Assembly (NCBI GenBank): GCA_030704615.1 | Contig: CM060734.1 | Location: forward strand, 40,066,042 to 40,130,041 | From: Takakia lepidozioides | Taxonomy: Eukaryota > Streptophyta > Takakiopsida > Takakiales > Takakiaceae | DNA length: 64,000 nt | Direction of reading: 5' to 3' | Shown here: positions 18,730-30,560 of the stretch, in pieces | How positions within the stretch are numbered: position 1 is the first letter of the stretch | How the letters are laid out: each line of letters begins with the position of its first letter | Notes under the pieces: generated by a model | What the model saw: the letters and a program-made list of their open reading frames with translations, nothing else | What the model was told of the DNA's origin: nothing | Databases searched by the model: none | Program-made: the position numbers and the translations under genes

Positions 18730-21716
18730 TGGCTTTGTTTCTGTTTCTATATAGTTAGCATAGTTGTACATGCTAGAGTACTCATCGTCTTTCCTCCTGT
18801 GAAAATCCCGAAGTTAAGTCACCATGACTTCTGGTGCAACCACCAGCTACAGGAAGAATTCAGGTCAACGGTCATTACTGGAGGTTGGCCGGCTGCGAGA
18901 TGGGTTGTACCACGCCTTTCGAGCCTGAAATGTTAACAAGCGGGCCTGTCGCAACGTCCTGATCAGCCCGGCCGCTCATGCAAATGATATACGGGGTGGT
19001 GGTCATCCAACTGAGGCTGCAGTAGCTTGGACTGCGATTCAAATGTTGCCCACATCGCATAATATATTTTAGTCAGTCAAAACTGGTGGAGATCTGCAGA
19101 TAATTCAAAGATTTCGCAGGTCTCGCAGCAACAGGGGAGGCCCCTCCTCCCCTGCCTTGTCTTGAAATGTCTTCGCAGTTCCTAGCGATGCAGCTCAGAT
19201 CGGACGAAGACTGAGCTTTGAAACCTTCACACTTGAATGTATCCCAGAGTGGATTTGGCGATTCCAACCGATCATTGGAATCCCGAGGCCTACATGATGA
19301 AGTCGTTTTTGGAAATAGTACGCACTACTTCAGCAAGGCTGTCGGGATCAACTGGTGCGTGGTCGGACGACGATGGAACTTCGAACACTGATGAGACCTT
19401 TGAAGCTTGCAGACCTTTGAACAATCCCCGATATATCCAAACTCTTCAACTCGTATCGTAGGCTCAACTTGATAAAGTATTTACGTATTTACACCCGGCA
19501 GACCATCTGATCGAACTTTGAGTTCCCCAGTGACCAGTTTACAAACTTTTAACCAACCCAATTCCTGGGAGCTTGTTGTACATTGTTAACAGATTTGAAC
19601 TACCTCGCAGACAAACTAGTAAATTAGAGAGGACATGCTAAGGCCGGTAATTGGCAGGCCTGAGTCTTCCAGTCCACAAGATCTCTGTTTTGTACATGAA
19701 CTTCAGGAGGGGTCATGATAACTAATATACTCAATTGTATAAAAGGGCCCAAACCAGTGTTGTACTGTTATCAACTTTTGATGATACCATGCGGGTCCTG
19801 GTAGGAAGAATTCATAAAGTGCTATGGTATGTTCTCGAATAGTAAAAGATTTGTTGACTTAGTACCAGTGAGTACCTATAAGTATTGCATGTTTCGTAAA
19901 TTTTTTACTCTTGTCAACAGTGGTATTGTAGAATGCTGTACTGCATGTTATCAATAGCGGGTAGCAATAGGTAGTTAAGTCGACAATAGTGCACACATTC
20001 AAAAGAGTATACTCAAACCACATCCATAATGCAACTACATGTCTTTAAAATTTGTCCTTGCATCCATATCCAACCATTCCAGGAGGGATGGTTTATTTTG
20101 AGTTCATGTTGTCGTTTGATGCATTGGGGAAAGGCAGAGAACTTTGGAGCTGCATGTTGAACTTGGGAGTCTTCAATGGTTGCAAAAGGTCTATGTAAAC
20201 TTCATGTCAATTAGTCATACATGAACTGATAGATTATGCCAGGGGAGGCGGCACTAAAATACAAACACAAAATGCTCATTTTTGCTCCTCTCATGTTTGT
20301 AGGGTATGGCGAAACTATGCCGCAGAGTTTACCCATAACAATGGCACAAATAGTTGAAGGATGCCCCTTCCCTCCTCTGTTGTTTCCCCATCTCTAGTTC
20401 TGTTCTTGTCAGCCATTCTTGCGTCGGATGCTCTCTTCCTGTTTTTGTCAGGTGGGGAATATTGAATCACCTCTCTTCAAAGGTTCGGGTCAATGCATGA
20501 CCTATCAAAAGCAGAATATCACAAGGTGATTTCGATGCGATGGTACGGGTATGCCAATGGTAGTGACTCCCACTTTGACTACCTCTTCACTCTGGCAGGC
20601 CACAAGGCTATGACAAGTAAAGCATACCGAGTAAATTTCTGGTCTCCATGCCTCCTCTACAGGTTACCCTGCCCCCAACTCTCCCCTTTCCCACCTCAAT
20701 CAGAGGTCCAAGGAAAAATTCACATGCTACCATTACAAGCTCCAAAGCATCAGACAGTTGGAAAGCCTAATTGAGGTGGAAACACAGGCATGCCATGTAC
20801 AGGAGCCAGTGTGCATCCGCAACAATTAGAGACTAGTGCATGCTGACTTCCATCACCACAGTTCCTTATCGAGCCATGCCGTGCTGCCCAAACTCTAATG
20901 TCTGGCCCTCCGTGATGTAAAGAACTACGGAAAGAGCTTTTCCAGTAATCTAGCCTCCCCACAAAACCCAGCTGCTGTAACAATGTAATTCTATGCACAA
21001 TCCTGGATGTTATGACTGCATGTGTCAAAGGAAGACAGGTCACTTACGGTCCATAAGACTTCGGTAAGGCTTGGCAGAGAACACACAAGTGTCAGGTTAT
21101 GCCATTGCACAGATACATATCATAGCATTGCAGTCACTAACCCCTGGGGTTATGGTCTTAGAGCCAACAGCAGGGCTTTGTGACAATGATTACTTTAAAA
21201 CGCCATTCTGCCTATGGCCGACAATGTAAAGACACTTAAATCTAATAAATGAAACCAAAATTGTCATGGTGCTTGGGTGCAACCATGATACAGGGAGTAG
21301 GTGCTGATTCTCGGAGTGTCATTTGCATCATACTAGAAACTATGCTGTGACTTCAGTAATGCTCCTCTCCGCTCTAGCTGCAACACCGTGCTACATACTG
21401 GCAGTGCAACTGTTGAGGATAAAGACCACGCTGGTTTTTTAGGGGAAGCACTCATCATTAGCTGTGTTCAACAACCATCCAGCATTTCTACAGGTTCAAA
21501 TAACCAAGAGGGAAAATATTTCTCCACACAGAGACCAGTCTTTGAGATTGCAAACAACCCGAATTGCTAACAAATTTACATTCATCAAGTAATGCCTGGG
21601 GTCAAATTGCTGTTTGACCACTCAGCAAAAATACTTGTGCCGATGCACAATCCTAATCAACATACATGCAACATAAGTGTTGCGCCCTGAGGCATCCAAA
21701 TAGGTTCAGTCTGTTG
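18730..21716. other. no gene recognised
   Basis: About 3 kb of ordinary-composition sequence. Several short open frames exist on both strands, but none shows a recognisable motif, splice-supported extension or repeat structure. Confidence 0.5.
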
Positions 21717-22499
21717 TTAAGTCACAATCTCACGAACCAACCAATCAAGACTGGGATACGAAAAGTAGACCACGAGAAACGAGGGCACAGCGAATAAGAC
21801 TGTGACCAAACAGTACAAAACCAGAACGATTGTGCTGAATGGGAGCACGTACACAACTATAAACAAGAAGAGCAACACCAGCGGCAGCTTTGCAGTGAAC
21901 TGCAGAAACGAAGCCAATAGCCCAGAAAACTGAGCCCAACCCCCTCTGTTCCTGACCATCGCATTCCTTCTCGCGCTCGATCCATTCTGCCGCTGTTCTC
22001 CAAGAGCATATCCGTGGGGAGAAGCGCGTAGGGGCCGGTGAAGCACTGGCGACGATCTGGTTTCCTCGAGTTTGTAACTCTGCCTTCTACTTTCTCCTTT
22101 CATGCTTTCAACTACCCAAAGGAGGAAGAAATTCTTGCACGGGTACTTGAGTTTCCCTTTCCATGTTAATCGGAAGGTCAAGAACTGACACCACGGGCAA
22201 CAGATGAACAGCGGCAATTGGAGTGGACAGCCAGGAAACTTTACCACCGCCCACTGTAGGCTCATCACGCAACTTTTGCAAAGCGAATGGCCACACCACA
22301 ACACATACGGCGTGTTATCTCCATCGTCGAAACCCTCCCAGCAAACTGGACACTCTAGCCCCTCTTCCCCACCCTTGCTCGATGCTCCCTCAGACTCCGT
22401 GCTGTCCATCGCCCCTTCAACTCCCACCTCTAGTTTGTCCAGATCTTTGCAGCACGCACGTCCTGTGATTCCATGAAAGGATTTCCCTAATCTAAGCAT
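21717..22499 (-). CDS. plant membrane-anchored RING finger protein (probable E3 ubiquitin ligase)
   Basis: A single uninterrupted frame of 260 residues with a real ATG. Residues 50-104 form a RING-type zinc domain: CPVC at 50-53, CGHSLCKSC at 69-77, CCPWC at 100-104. The surrounding words TPYVLWCGH, LQWAVVKFP, CPWCQFL and NFFLLWVVESM are, from memory, characteristic of a plant RING family whose members also carry C-terminal membrane segments. Two or three hydrophobic stretches (about residues 195-250) support membrane anchoring. The likely role is ubiquitin transfer to proteins at an endomembrane; the target is unknown. It lies 625 bases downstream of the BODYGUARD-like gene on the same strand. 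The loop between the RING cysteines is long, as in that family. The first 45 residues are not conserved enough to confirm the start. Confidence 0.8.
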   Translation of the reverse strand: MLRLGKSFHGITGRACCKDLDKLEVGVEGAMDSTESEGASSKGGEEGLECPVCWEGFDDGDNTPYVLWCGHSLCKSCVMSLQWAVVKFPGCPLQLPLFICCPWCQFLTFRLTWKGKLKYPCKNFFLLWVVESMKGESRRQSYKLEETRSSPVLHRPLRASPHGYALGEQRQNGSSARRNAMVRNRGGWAQFSGLLASFLQFTAKLPLVLLFLFIVVYVLPFSTIVLVLYCLVTVLFAVPSFLVVYFSYPSLDWLVREIVT

Positions 22500-23123
22500 G
22501 GTGCAGTGCGTCTCATGATCTCACCTTGCAGTCAAATCTTGAAGACCCAAAAAAGTATATAGCTCTGGCAGTATACAACCCCACGCATTCCATCTTCGCT
22601 TCATATCACAACCACCATGACTGTCCTCAAAGCCTGCACTTCTAAAGCACGTGTGCATAGACCCCGCAAGCCATCGCCCATCCCAATCAACCTCCCAAGA
22701 CTCGTCGTGCTCGCATCTGTCGAGGGACCCACACCTGGATCTCAACGCTGTGTTGGTTTCTACTCCTACAACCTGGCAACTGATTCTTTACCGCAATCAT
22801 GAACACTCCAAACTTCACGTCTGGTAACCTAACAAATATCTGCTCAACGTTTGACGATCACCTCTCCACCTCTCCAGACTTGCCACTTCTCTTGGCCAGC
22901 ATTGCATTTCTCATAATGGACCAGAAACACAGGTGGCAGATAAGGACACTTGACAGTTTGGAACCAACGAACGAAGTGTCAGCGTCCAACGAACGTTCCC
23001 ATGCGAGAGTGCAACACACGAGGACGAGTGTTGGACGCGGTGATGATTTTTTTGTCACTTCCACAGTTCGCTGTGAGTGTAATTTTTTTGCTTTGCATTC
23101 CAATTCTGTTCGGGTAACAATAA
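22500..23123. other. intergenic region between RING and hydrolase genes
   Basis: No coding sequence recognised. It must hold the promoter of the RING gene and the 3' end of the hydrolase gene. Confidence 0.5.
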
Positions 23124-26100
23124 TCAGGGAGGGACAGTGCCTGCCCTCCCTCTCTGTGTCCAAGTTGGCTCGCATTTCTCATCTTCAGGGGCCTCTTCTA
23201 CAGGAGAGGAGACTTTGGGTCCTAGCAATCTATCGGCAGCAAAAATCCCTTCCTGCAGTTCCCGTGCCAATTCGGGCTCCCGACCCAAGACAACTGTGAC
23301 ATGGTTTGCTCCAGGGATTTCAGTCACACACACATTTGAGTAGTGTTGGCTGAGCTCTAAGCTGCATCGTAAGGGACACATGATGTCGTTGCCACCATGG
23401 ATAACCCGCACTCTCCGACCTGCCCGCTCTAGGATCTTCATGCAATATTCAGTCGTGTACGCTCCAGAACAAATTGTGTTGTGGAAGATGTGCCAAGCTG
23501 AATTGTGGGTATGCTGCATGAAGTCACGCACAAAGGACTGCGGTATCCTGCACGACAGAAGGCACACGCACCTCATTTCCCATTTCTAAAGTGAGAGTGA
23601 CTAATGTCATACACCGATCGCAGCCCTTCAACTTATAGAACTAAGCCCCGCAGGGTGGAGGCGAGCACTTGGGAGTGTCAAGAGTTCTTGTGAAGTGGGG
23701 TGAATTAACTCTATTTTAGTGCAAATTGTCAAGTACTAAAGCTGCATGACATGTGGTCGGGGGCATTTAGCAGCTTGTGTTTTACTGGGGAAAAGAGATT
23801 GTGTGCGTGTGAAACGGCCTCCTTGCTCACGGTCTATCCGTTCCTCCCTCATCCCAACCCCACGTTTTTCTTTCGAAGGTAAAAGTTCACCGTATTGCTC
23901 TGGTTTTGAATTTGTCAATACTTTGCCCATAATTTGACGGAGGTACTTCTTCTTCTATTGCCTTCTATACTACGAGATCCATGGGAGATTCCACTGTCTA
24001 TTCCGCAGAACCCAATCTCTCACTGAAGTCTTCCACTGTGAGGATCAGAAATGCTTGGCAGCTTACCTGCACGAGGCCTTCACCCTTAAACAATCACTAG
24101 GGCAATAGTTTTTATTCTTGGCTCTGGTTTTGTTTCCTCTCTCATGTTTTCTTCCATTTTGTCCCATAAGCTCTATGAGCTTTCCGTGGACGTTATAAAT
24201 CACCATTTCATTTCATTTCCACAAGGGAGAGGTTAAAAAGAGGAAAGGAAAAACATTCAGCGCATACCTTCGACCCAGCAGCTTGGAGAAACCAAACAGC
24301 AACACAGGCTCCCAGATCCGATGGTTTTTGCAAACAACAAAGCACACCACCCGGCCCAGGTGCTCATACCATGACATCACTGAGGGGCCAAATGCAATTA
24401 ATGGCCATATTTTCCTTGGTGCCACCTGCTGCAATAGGTATGATGAAGGGGACGTGCCTGGTGACGCTGGAAAGTATGGCTGCAACACAACCATAATCAG
24501 CTCACTGGAAGAATGCAATTTTAGTGGTGGAAAAAAGAAATGAAATGTGGTGAAACTCAGGCACAGGATTTTTTGCTCTACGGCAATTGATCATTTGTGT
24601 CAATTGTCAATTGATGACAATTGCTGTTAATCAAGATTGATCAAAGTCTACAAAAACAAATGGATGTTGCAGCAGAAAGAAGGGTTCAAGAGTTATGACA
24701 TTTTGATTGCCATCATCTTACAGCTCTGTATGTTGAATGAGAGAAGAGAAATGTGGAACATCTTACCGGTGATATCAATGTAATGGATTTGACAGCAGTT
24801 GGGTCCTGGCCTGCCAATGCCAGGGCAATGGTGCAACCCATGGAATGTGCCACCACATGATAATTTTCAACTCCGTAGCGCTCAATAACAGATCTGTGAA
24901 GACAGTGAACAGAAACCCTTCCTCAGTGATATATCAAAATTCAAACAAGAAAGGCAGGGCTTCTTTCTTTTGTTACAACCCTACATGCACCATCCCAAAC
25001 CATGCTTCGCTTCAGGGCCCACACCATTGACAGGGTTTCTGGGACCAGTGATGCAGGGGACATGATGCTGATCTCAGGTAAGGCCTGCTGAAATTCTCAA
25101 AAGATCAAAACCTCTGGCAATGACCAGTTTACCTTGATAACTAGAATAGCTCGGCTGTGTCACTGATGAATGATCTGCTTTCAAGCGTTATACAGTACAG
25201 TTCCTCTTAACCAAAGGGTGCCTCCATATTGCCTCAATAGATATAAGTAGACAAGTAGATAAAATTTTAGTGACTACTCCAGGGCTGAGCAGTGAAAAAT
25301 GCCGTTTGCTAGGTCCAGCTGCCAACGGTATTCATGAATATTCATCGTAGTCACGCGGCTTAACAATCGAGACATATTGCAATGACAATGAATACCACAC
25401 AACAAAGGGGATGACAGTAATTCCAACATGTCTATTTGGTTAGATTGATGATACCTCCGTATCATGTCAACATGGTCAGCATTTGTGTAAAGACAGTTCG
25501 TAGGCTTTGGACTCTTGCCGAAGCCTAGCAGGTCCACAGCAAAAAGGCGATAAGATGACCGGACTGAGTCTGGCAGACCAGGGAGCACTGTCTCGGCCCA
25601 GAAGGAAGATGATGATAAAAAACCATGAATGAAAATCACATTGTTCTCAGAATTCCCTGCTATTCCCTCCAACCCCGTTTTCGATAAGGTAGCATCTGCA
25701 AAAAATTCCATTTGGCAATTTCTTAGCACATCATCCACTAGATCAAAATCTTGTAGAGCAATAACTACATGACACTTCGTCCAAGGATCCAATCTAGTTA
25801 CTAGACGAATATCCTGTCTGAAAGGAGAAATACAACCACATGAAGATGGCCAAATGAAGAGGTTGTGCCAACAAGTGGAAGCTAAGTGCCAAGAAAAGCC
25901 CGGGAACAAGGTCTATGCCATGTGAACTTGTTATTAAGAACATCAAGCAATCAAGATCTCAGCATCACATTATTATGACTGGAAGCAACTGTTCCTGACC
26001 CATACCACTTCCTGGAGTTGAAGCCTCTTTAGTGTTTCATTGAATTATTTGAAAAGAGGTAAAAGCAACAGTAGCCAAGCGGAGCATAATCTGAGCATGT

Positions 26101-27125
26101 ATCCACATGTTAAAACGAAAGGAGCTGCAGACAACGATAGAATGGAGACACTTCTTAATGTAACATGCCAATACACATCGAGCAATTGTCTACAATAGTG
26201 CTTGGCAACTTTTGTAGCAACTGCAAATAGCTATCAAGTCCCGATAGGCAGCATCATTCAATCACTCTATGGTTTCTCTCAGCCAGTAAGAGAAGAAAAA
26301 TTAAAGAAGAAGAACGAGCAAGAGAAACAGAGAAAAGAAAGAAAGAATGAGGACCGAAGTCTGAAAATGCAGAAAAGACAAGTGTTCAAAGAACCAAAGC
26401 AGTAAGTTAGTTGGAATAAAGACTGTGAACAGGGAGAGAGAGATACCTTTTCCATCGATGTACACATGAAGTAACTCTCCTCTTGATTGCCAGGACGTGC
26501 ATGTGTCACAGCCACAATCTGACCACCGGGACTTCACAGGAACACGCTCGCTAGAAACATTCTTCGAAACTGTCGTTGCGCCAAAACTATCTATTCTACT
26601 CGGCCGCACTCTCGACTTCAATCTGGACACCTTTAACGACCTCAAGACTGTTCGGCCACTCCTAACATTATCGGATACACTTTTGGCAAGTGCAATCTCT
26701 CGGCTTACAATTCTCTTATCTCCAAAACCAGCATTCACATCCTTCGCAAGATCCTTGTTACTGCCACTAAGGCTTCTATGAAGTGCCAGAAAGTGCAAAC
26801 CGTTTTTTCGCCCGCTATGTTTTCTCTCATAGAGTGTGTCCGAAGGCCCGGTCCGGTGTTCACAATCTGCTGATAAATCATCACCACGAGCTCCTTGGGA
26901 TTGATTATGCTTGTTGTAATATGGAGGAACAACAGGTGTTTGGTGGCAATAACAGGGCTCTGAGTTCTTATCGAAGTACGAATCAAGAATTGCAAAAACA
27001 GGGCATAGTAGTTGATCCAACAGGTCGAAAATTGCAAACACCACAAAACTCACGACGGCTACAAAAGTATCTGATAGTCTGACGAGAAACATGTTGGAAA
27101 TCTGATGCATTGTGAGATATTGCAT
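23124..27125 (-). CDS. BODYGUARD-like alpha/beta hydrolase, five exons
   Basis: Exons 27125-26447, 25695-25455, 24893-24767, 24479-24268 and 23547-23124 join in phase with GT-AG borders and give 560 codons without a stop. The N-terminus is hydrophobic (SDTFVAVVSFVVFAIFDLLD) as in the family, then a basic middle part and CGCDTCTSW. The catalytic domain shows NVIFIHGFLSSSSFW (oxyanion region), YRLFAVDLLGFGKS, the nucleophile elbow VAHSMGC (Ser), HGGNDIMCP (Asp) and GANHVTVV (His), a complete triad. BODYGUARD proteins are plant extracellular or wall-associated hydrolases needed for cutin and cuticle formation; the exact substrate is unsettled. The protein is longer than the roughly 470 residues usual in flowering plants, mostly in the middle linker. 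The first exon's donor (GTATCT) and phase were chosen because they alone keep the frame open. The start at 27125 is the first ATG of a short Met cluster. Confidence 0.88.
24601..24623. other. CAATTGTCA palindrome in hydrolase intron
   Basis: CAATTGTCA and TGACAATTG are exact inverted repeats with a 5-base spacer, in a patch with further CAATTG words (24583-24623). It lies inside an intron of the hydrolase gene. Function unknown. Confidence 0.4.
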
Positions 27126-27993
27126 GTAAGCTCCAAATTTGGAACCACAAGTTAAGCTTATAAAGTCTCGAGACAGGAAAGCTCAGAAGCCACTGTCCAT
27201 AGAGGATAGAGTGTGCACATCCTCTGCACATCTGGAGAGTTTCCGTGAAGATGCTACGATACGGAGATCCTCTGCGAACGAAAAAGCGAAAAAGCGTTCA
27301 AAGCTCAAAGACTGCAGGATTTCATCTTGAAAGCGGTTCCAAAAATCGGAGTTGAGTCCACTTAGGCGGCCAAATGACTCGCTCAATTGTGACATGGCAG
27401 GGCTCACCTGAGTACCTTCCTCGAATTTCCACAGCAAAGGGAAGCTCAGCGTGGCCAAGCAGGAGCCACATCTGTAGTGGACTCAGAGCGCAGTAGGAGT
27501 GTCGAGGATGCTGGAAGTGGTTTTCTTGGTATGTACATTTTTGCACCGTTCGAGTCAGGAGTCAGTCAGCATTGTAAACTTCTGTTTTGCTTCGTGGATG
27601 TGAACTTTCCATGTATGATACATAACTGGGTGGCATGAACGTCACAAACCTGCCATGTCGGCTGCCAAGCTGCCATTCTGAGAGGCTGAGAGGATTTCTT
27701 GGTTCAATCGTTCAATCCTATGCATAATTAGTACCACACAACGATCATGCTGATTGTGTTTAAGGGAGATCCAATGACATCCAAAACCAAGTACAGTGGA
27801 ACTGCCTGGCATACCTTCAGACTGTCTACCGATTCTACATGCCTGCAGCGTTGGACTGGTGGAAAGAACCAGCGGAACAAATCTGTGTGTGGCTGCAGTA
27901 ATAACCAGTAACGGTCCCAATGTGCATTTACAGAATTACAACAAGACGGTTGTGGTGTAACGTGTGCAAAGACAGGACCCCACAGGACCCCAA
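27126..27993. other. upstream region of hydrolase gene, nothing recognised
   Basis: A minus-strand open frame at about 27183-27458 lacks an ATG start and known motifs. It is probably 5' untranslated sequence or promoter of the hydrolase gene. Confidence 0.45.
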
Positions 27994-28138
27994 GTAACCC
28001 GGACCCGCTACAACGGTAGCCACTCACACAAGATAAGTTGCCCTTGCCACTGCAGATTCCTAGCATCGTCATATTTGCCGAACAAATGGAGGACTAATAA
28101 TAACGGTATTCCCAGAGTTTGGATTGGTATATAGGGTC
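27994..28138. repeat. dispersed repeat, copy without MITE (related empty site)
   Basis: Starts GTAACCCGGACCCG, includes CGGTAGCCACT, GCAGATTCCTAGCATCGT, GAACAAATGGAGGACTAA and ends GGTATATAGGGTC. The same words in the same order occur at 29275-29354 plus 29848-29918, where a MITE interrupts them. Confidence 0.7.
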
Positions 28139-29240
28139 TTGGTCCGGGTTTTCACCAGTCTTGGGCGGGCTGATATACCCACCGGGTATATCAGGGTATA
28201 TTGATATATATATACCCTGGTGCGGCAAGTTTAGGTACCCGGATGTATACCCTTATATCAGGGTATATTTTTATGATATACCCTTATCCTTATATTTACC
28301 CTGCATCAAGACCCTCAATAGTATACCCTACTTTCCTGAAGGGTATATGTTAAAATGAAGGATGTATCTAATCAGGGTATATAAGGGCCTTTATGTGCCT
28401 TCATAGCCTTTATGTGCTAGGTCTTTTCTCTTTTTGTTGTGTTGTTAGGGAGCCTTGAGCTATAAGAAAGCTCCAATCATAGCTAAAACAATATATATAC
28501 ATTCCTTAAATGTCATATAACTCAAACAATACCTCTTTAGATCTGGCATATATATATACATAAAAGGAAACCTGACAGCCCACAATTTAGGTCCTTGAGG
28601 GATTTTTATTTATTTATTTATTTAAGGAAACATGGGAGCTACAGCCCACAATTTAGGCTCTTGAGGAGGGGGGGAAAGATTAACTATTTATGGGCCATGA
28701 GACTTACGGGATGATCAACGCCCAGACATACCGTCACACACGAACAATCCCACACACGGGGCAGGTCAGCGGGTTCGAACCCCGAACCACCTGAGTGACA
28801 CACACTGTGCACTTACCAGCTGAGCTACCAGCCCAATGTGCTTTAAAAAAAAATCTCAAACCTCCTCCATCTTGCATTGGAAATTAACACCAAAATATTA
28901 TGCAAATATCTTATCAATTTTCTCTTTTACCATAGATTTTTTTTGTGTTTGTACATATTGAAGAACATCATATATTCTTTAAATCCATTAAATTATATAT
29001 TAACGGAAATAACTATCCATACCCGGAAACTATTCATACCCTCAGGGTATATTTTGGCATATATATCCATACCCGGGGGTTATATAGAAATCTGAAAAGT
29101 TAATTTACCCATACCCGGAGGGTAAAATAATTTTTTGAGATTTCAATTTATCCATACCCGGAGGGTAAATGATTTGACAAAAATAACTTACTTATACCCT
29201 AAGGGTATATTGAAATCAATATACCCGCACAACACTGGTT
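28139..29240. repeat. degenerate GGGTATA/ATACCC-rich region
   Basis: Very AT-rich sequence with dozens of ATACCC, GGGTATAT and CCATACCCGGAGGGTAAA words at irregular spacing on both strands. A similar but shorter patch occurs near 33735-33830. It contains the SINE at 28604-28834. No coding potential. Confidence 0.65.
28604..28834 (-). mobile_element. tRNA-derived SINE
   Basis: On the minus strand the head reads GGGCTGGTAGCTCAGCTGG (28834 downward), matching a pol III A box. Near 28780-28770 it reads GGGTTCGAACCC, a B box. Acceptor and T stems do not pair well, so it is not a working tRNA. A body of about 150 bases follows and ends in an (AAAT)n-type tail (28604-28625 read on the minus strand). 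Just beyond the tail the words CTAAATTGTGGGCTGT repeat sequence found before the tail, so the 3' part is duplicated or two SINEs are joined. Confidence 0.65.
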
Positions 29241-29274
29241 TTCACCCCGGGGTACCCGGCGCGTACGGGTCCGA

Positions 29275-29918
29275 GTAACCCGGACCCGTTAGAACGGTAG
29301 CCACTCCGACAAGATTGCCCTGATCATTGCAGATTCCTAGCATCGTGATCCCGTCCCTGGACAACCGTTTAGGCATTTTTGCGCCTCATAAATATTTAAA
29401 CCAAACAGACTGCTTAGGCACGTTTCTCAAACCATTTCTCACGTTAGGCATCTTCATGCTATAAGTTTTTAGAATTAGGCACATGAGAAAAGAAAACATT
29501 TATTTTCTTAAGAATAAATTTACAAAATAGAAACACAATGCCCATGGGCCCTTCCAGGCTCCAGCTACACTTAAATGAAGGGTTGAAACCCCAAGGCTCG
29601 AGCTCGTCCAATGCTCACTAAGTCACTAGTCCGCGCGCATATATGTGTATTGATTTTTGTTCAATGAAATTTTCATCCTATTACAAACAACATGAGAAGA
29701 GGCTTGAAAGTTTTTTGCTGGAATTTTTAGGCATTAGGCACTTTGGTCCCATAGTTTCTGAACAATTAGGCCAAAATCTGAAAAATTCCCAGAATGCGAT
29801 AGGAATTTCCATTTTGAATTAATTATCGCCTAAACGGTTGTCCAGGGATGGTATTTGCTGAACAAATGGAGGACTAAATATAACGTTATTACCAGAGTTT
29901 GGAATGGTATATAGGGTC
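29275..29918. repeat. second copy of dispersed repeat, split by MITE
   Basis: Homologous to 27994-28138. The left part ends near 29350 and the right part resumes near 29848. Confidence 0.7.
29355..29847. mobile_element. MITE with 20-bp perfect terminal inverted repeats
   Basis: CCCTGGACAACCGTTTAGGC (29355-29374) and its exact complement GCCTAAACGGTTGTCCAGGG (29828-29847) bound 493 bp of AT-rich sequence without coding capacity. The related repeat copy at 27994-28138 lacks this insert. The target duplication cannot be fixed because the empty site differs by a few bases. Superfamily not assigned. Confidence 0.8.
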
Positions 29919-29929
29919 AGGCTAGCTAT

Positions 29930-30420
29930 GAACCAAAGTTGCCATGGATGTCCAGGTTCTTACCCCGCGTACCCGGCGCCGGGTTACCTGGACCTTAGTA
30001 ATGACAAAAAAAAACCCAAACCCGGACCCCAGTTCATTTCTGAATTGAACCCGGACCCGGACCCGGACCCGCTTGCTAAGTCCAGAACCTGTTAAACCTG
30101 CTACCCGTGGGCCAGTATAGCGGGTCAGGATCCGGATTTTAACTTTTAATGAACAAATTAATTTATACATGTAAAAATTGTTTTTAAAAATTAAAAATTG
30201 ATATTTATCTGATATTTATTTACTTAAATATGACCCAAAAAATTAATTAATCTCATTTTTCTAATTTATTTAATCAATTAATTAGGACCCAGATCTGAAC
30301 CCGTGAACCTGTCAATTTTTTCCAGCAACTACCCAGACCTGGACTCTACTCCGAGTTCAAAAACCCAGACCCAAACCCGGACCCGGATTTTCCAAATTTC
30401 AAAAATGCGGATCCGGAGGG
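29930..30420. repeat. CCCGGA simple-repeat patches in AT-rich sequence
   Basis: Runs of CCCGGACCCGGACCCGGACC (about 30048-30070) and related ACCCGGACCC words (29990-30030, 30360-30400) flank an AT-rich stretch (30140-30290). No gene seen. Confidence 0.6.
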
Positions 30421-30539
30421 GGTTGGTATCATGTGAGCACAACCCACGGTCATGGGGGCTGTATGCTTTTAAACCACGGTCATAGGAGTTACATGTTTTG
30501 AGGCACGGTGCACTTATAGGGTACAATTGCACCAAAACG
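30421..30539. other. unassigned sequence before truncated LTR element
   Basis: Contains a direct repeat with ACCACGGTCATAGGAG and ACCCACGGTCATGGGGG. No gene. Confidence 0.4.
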
Positions 30540-30560
30540 ATAAACAATCTGATCTATGAT

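Noticed and set aside
27183-27458. Small gene upstream of the BODYGUARD-like gene
   Set aside because: The open frame has no ATG start, no homology and lies where the 5' untranslated region is expected.
28750-28834. Possible functional tRNA gene on the minus strand
   Set aside because: A and B boxes are present, but the acceptor and T stems do not pair and an A-rich tail follows after about 150 bases, so a SINE explains it better.
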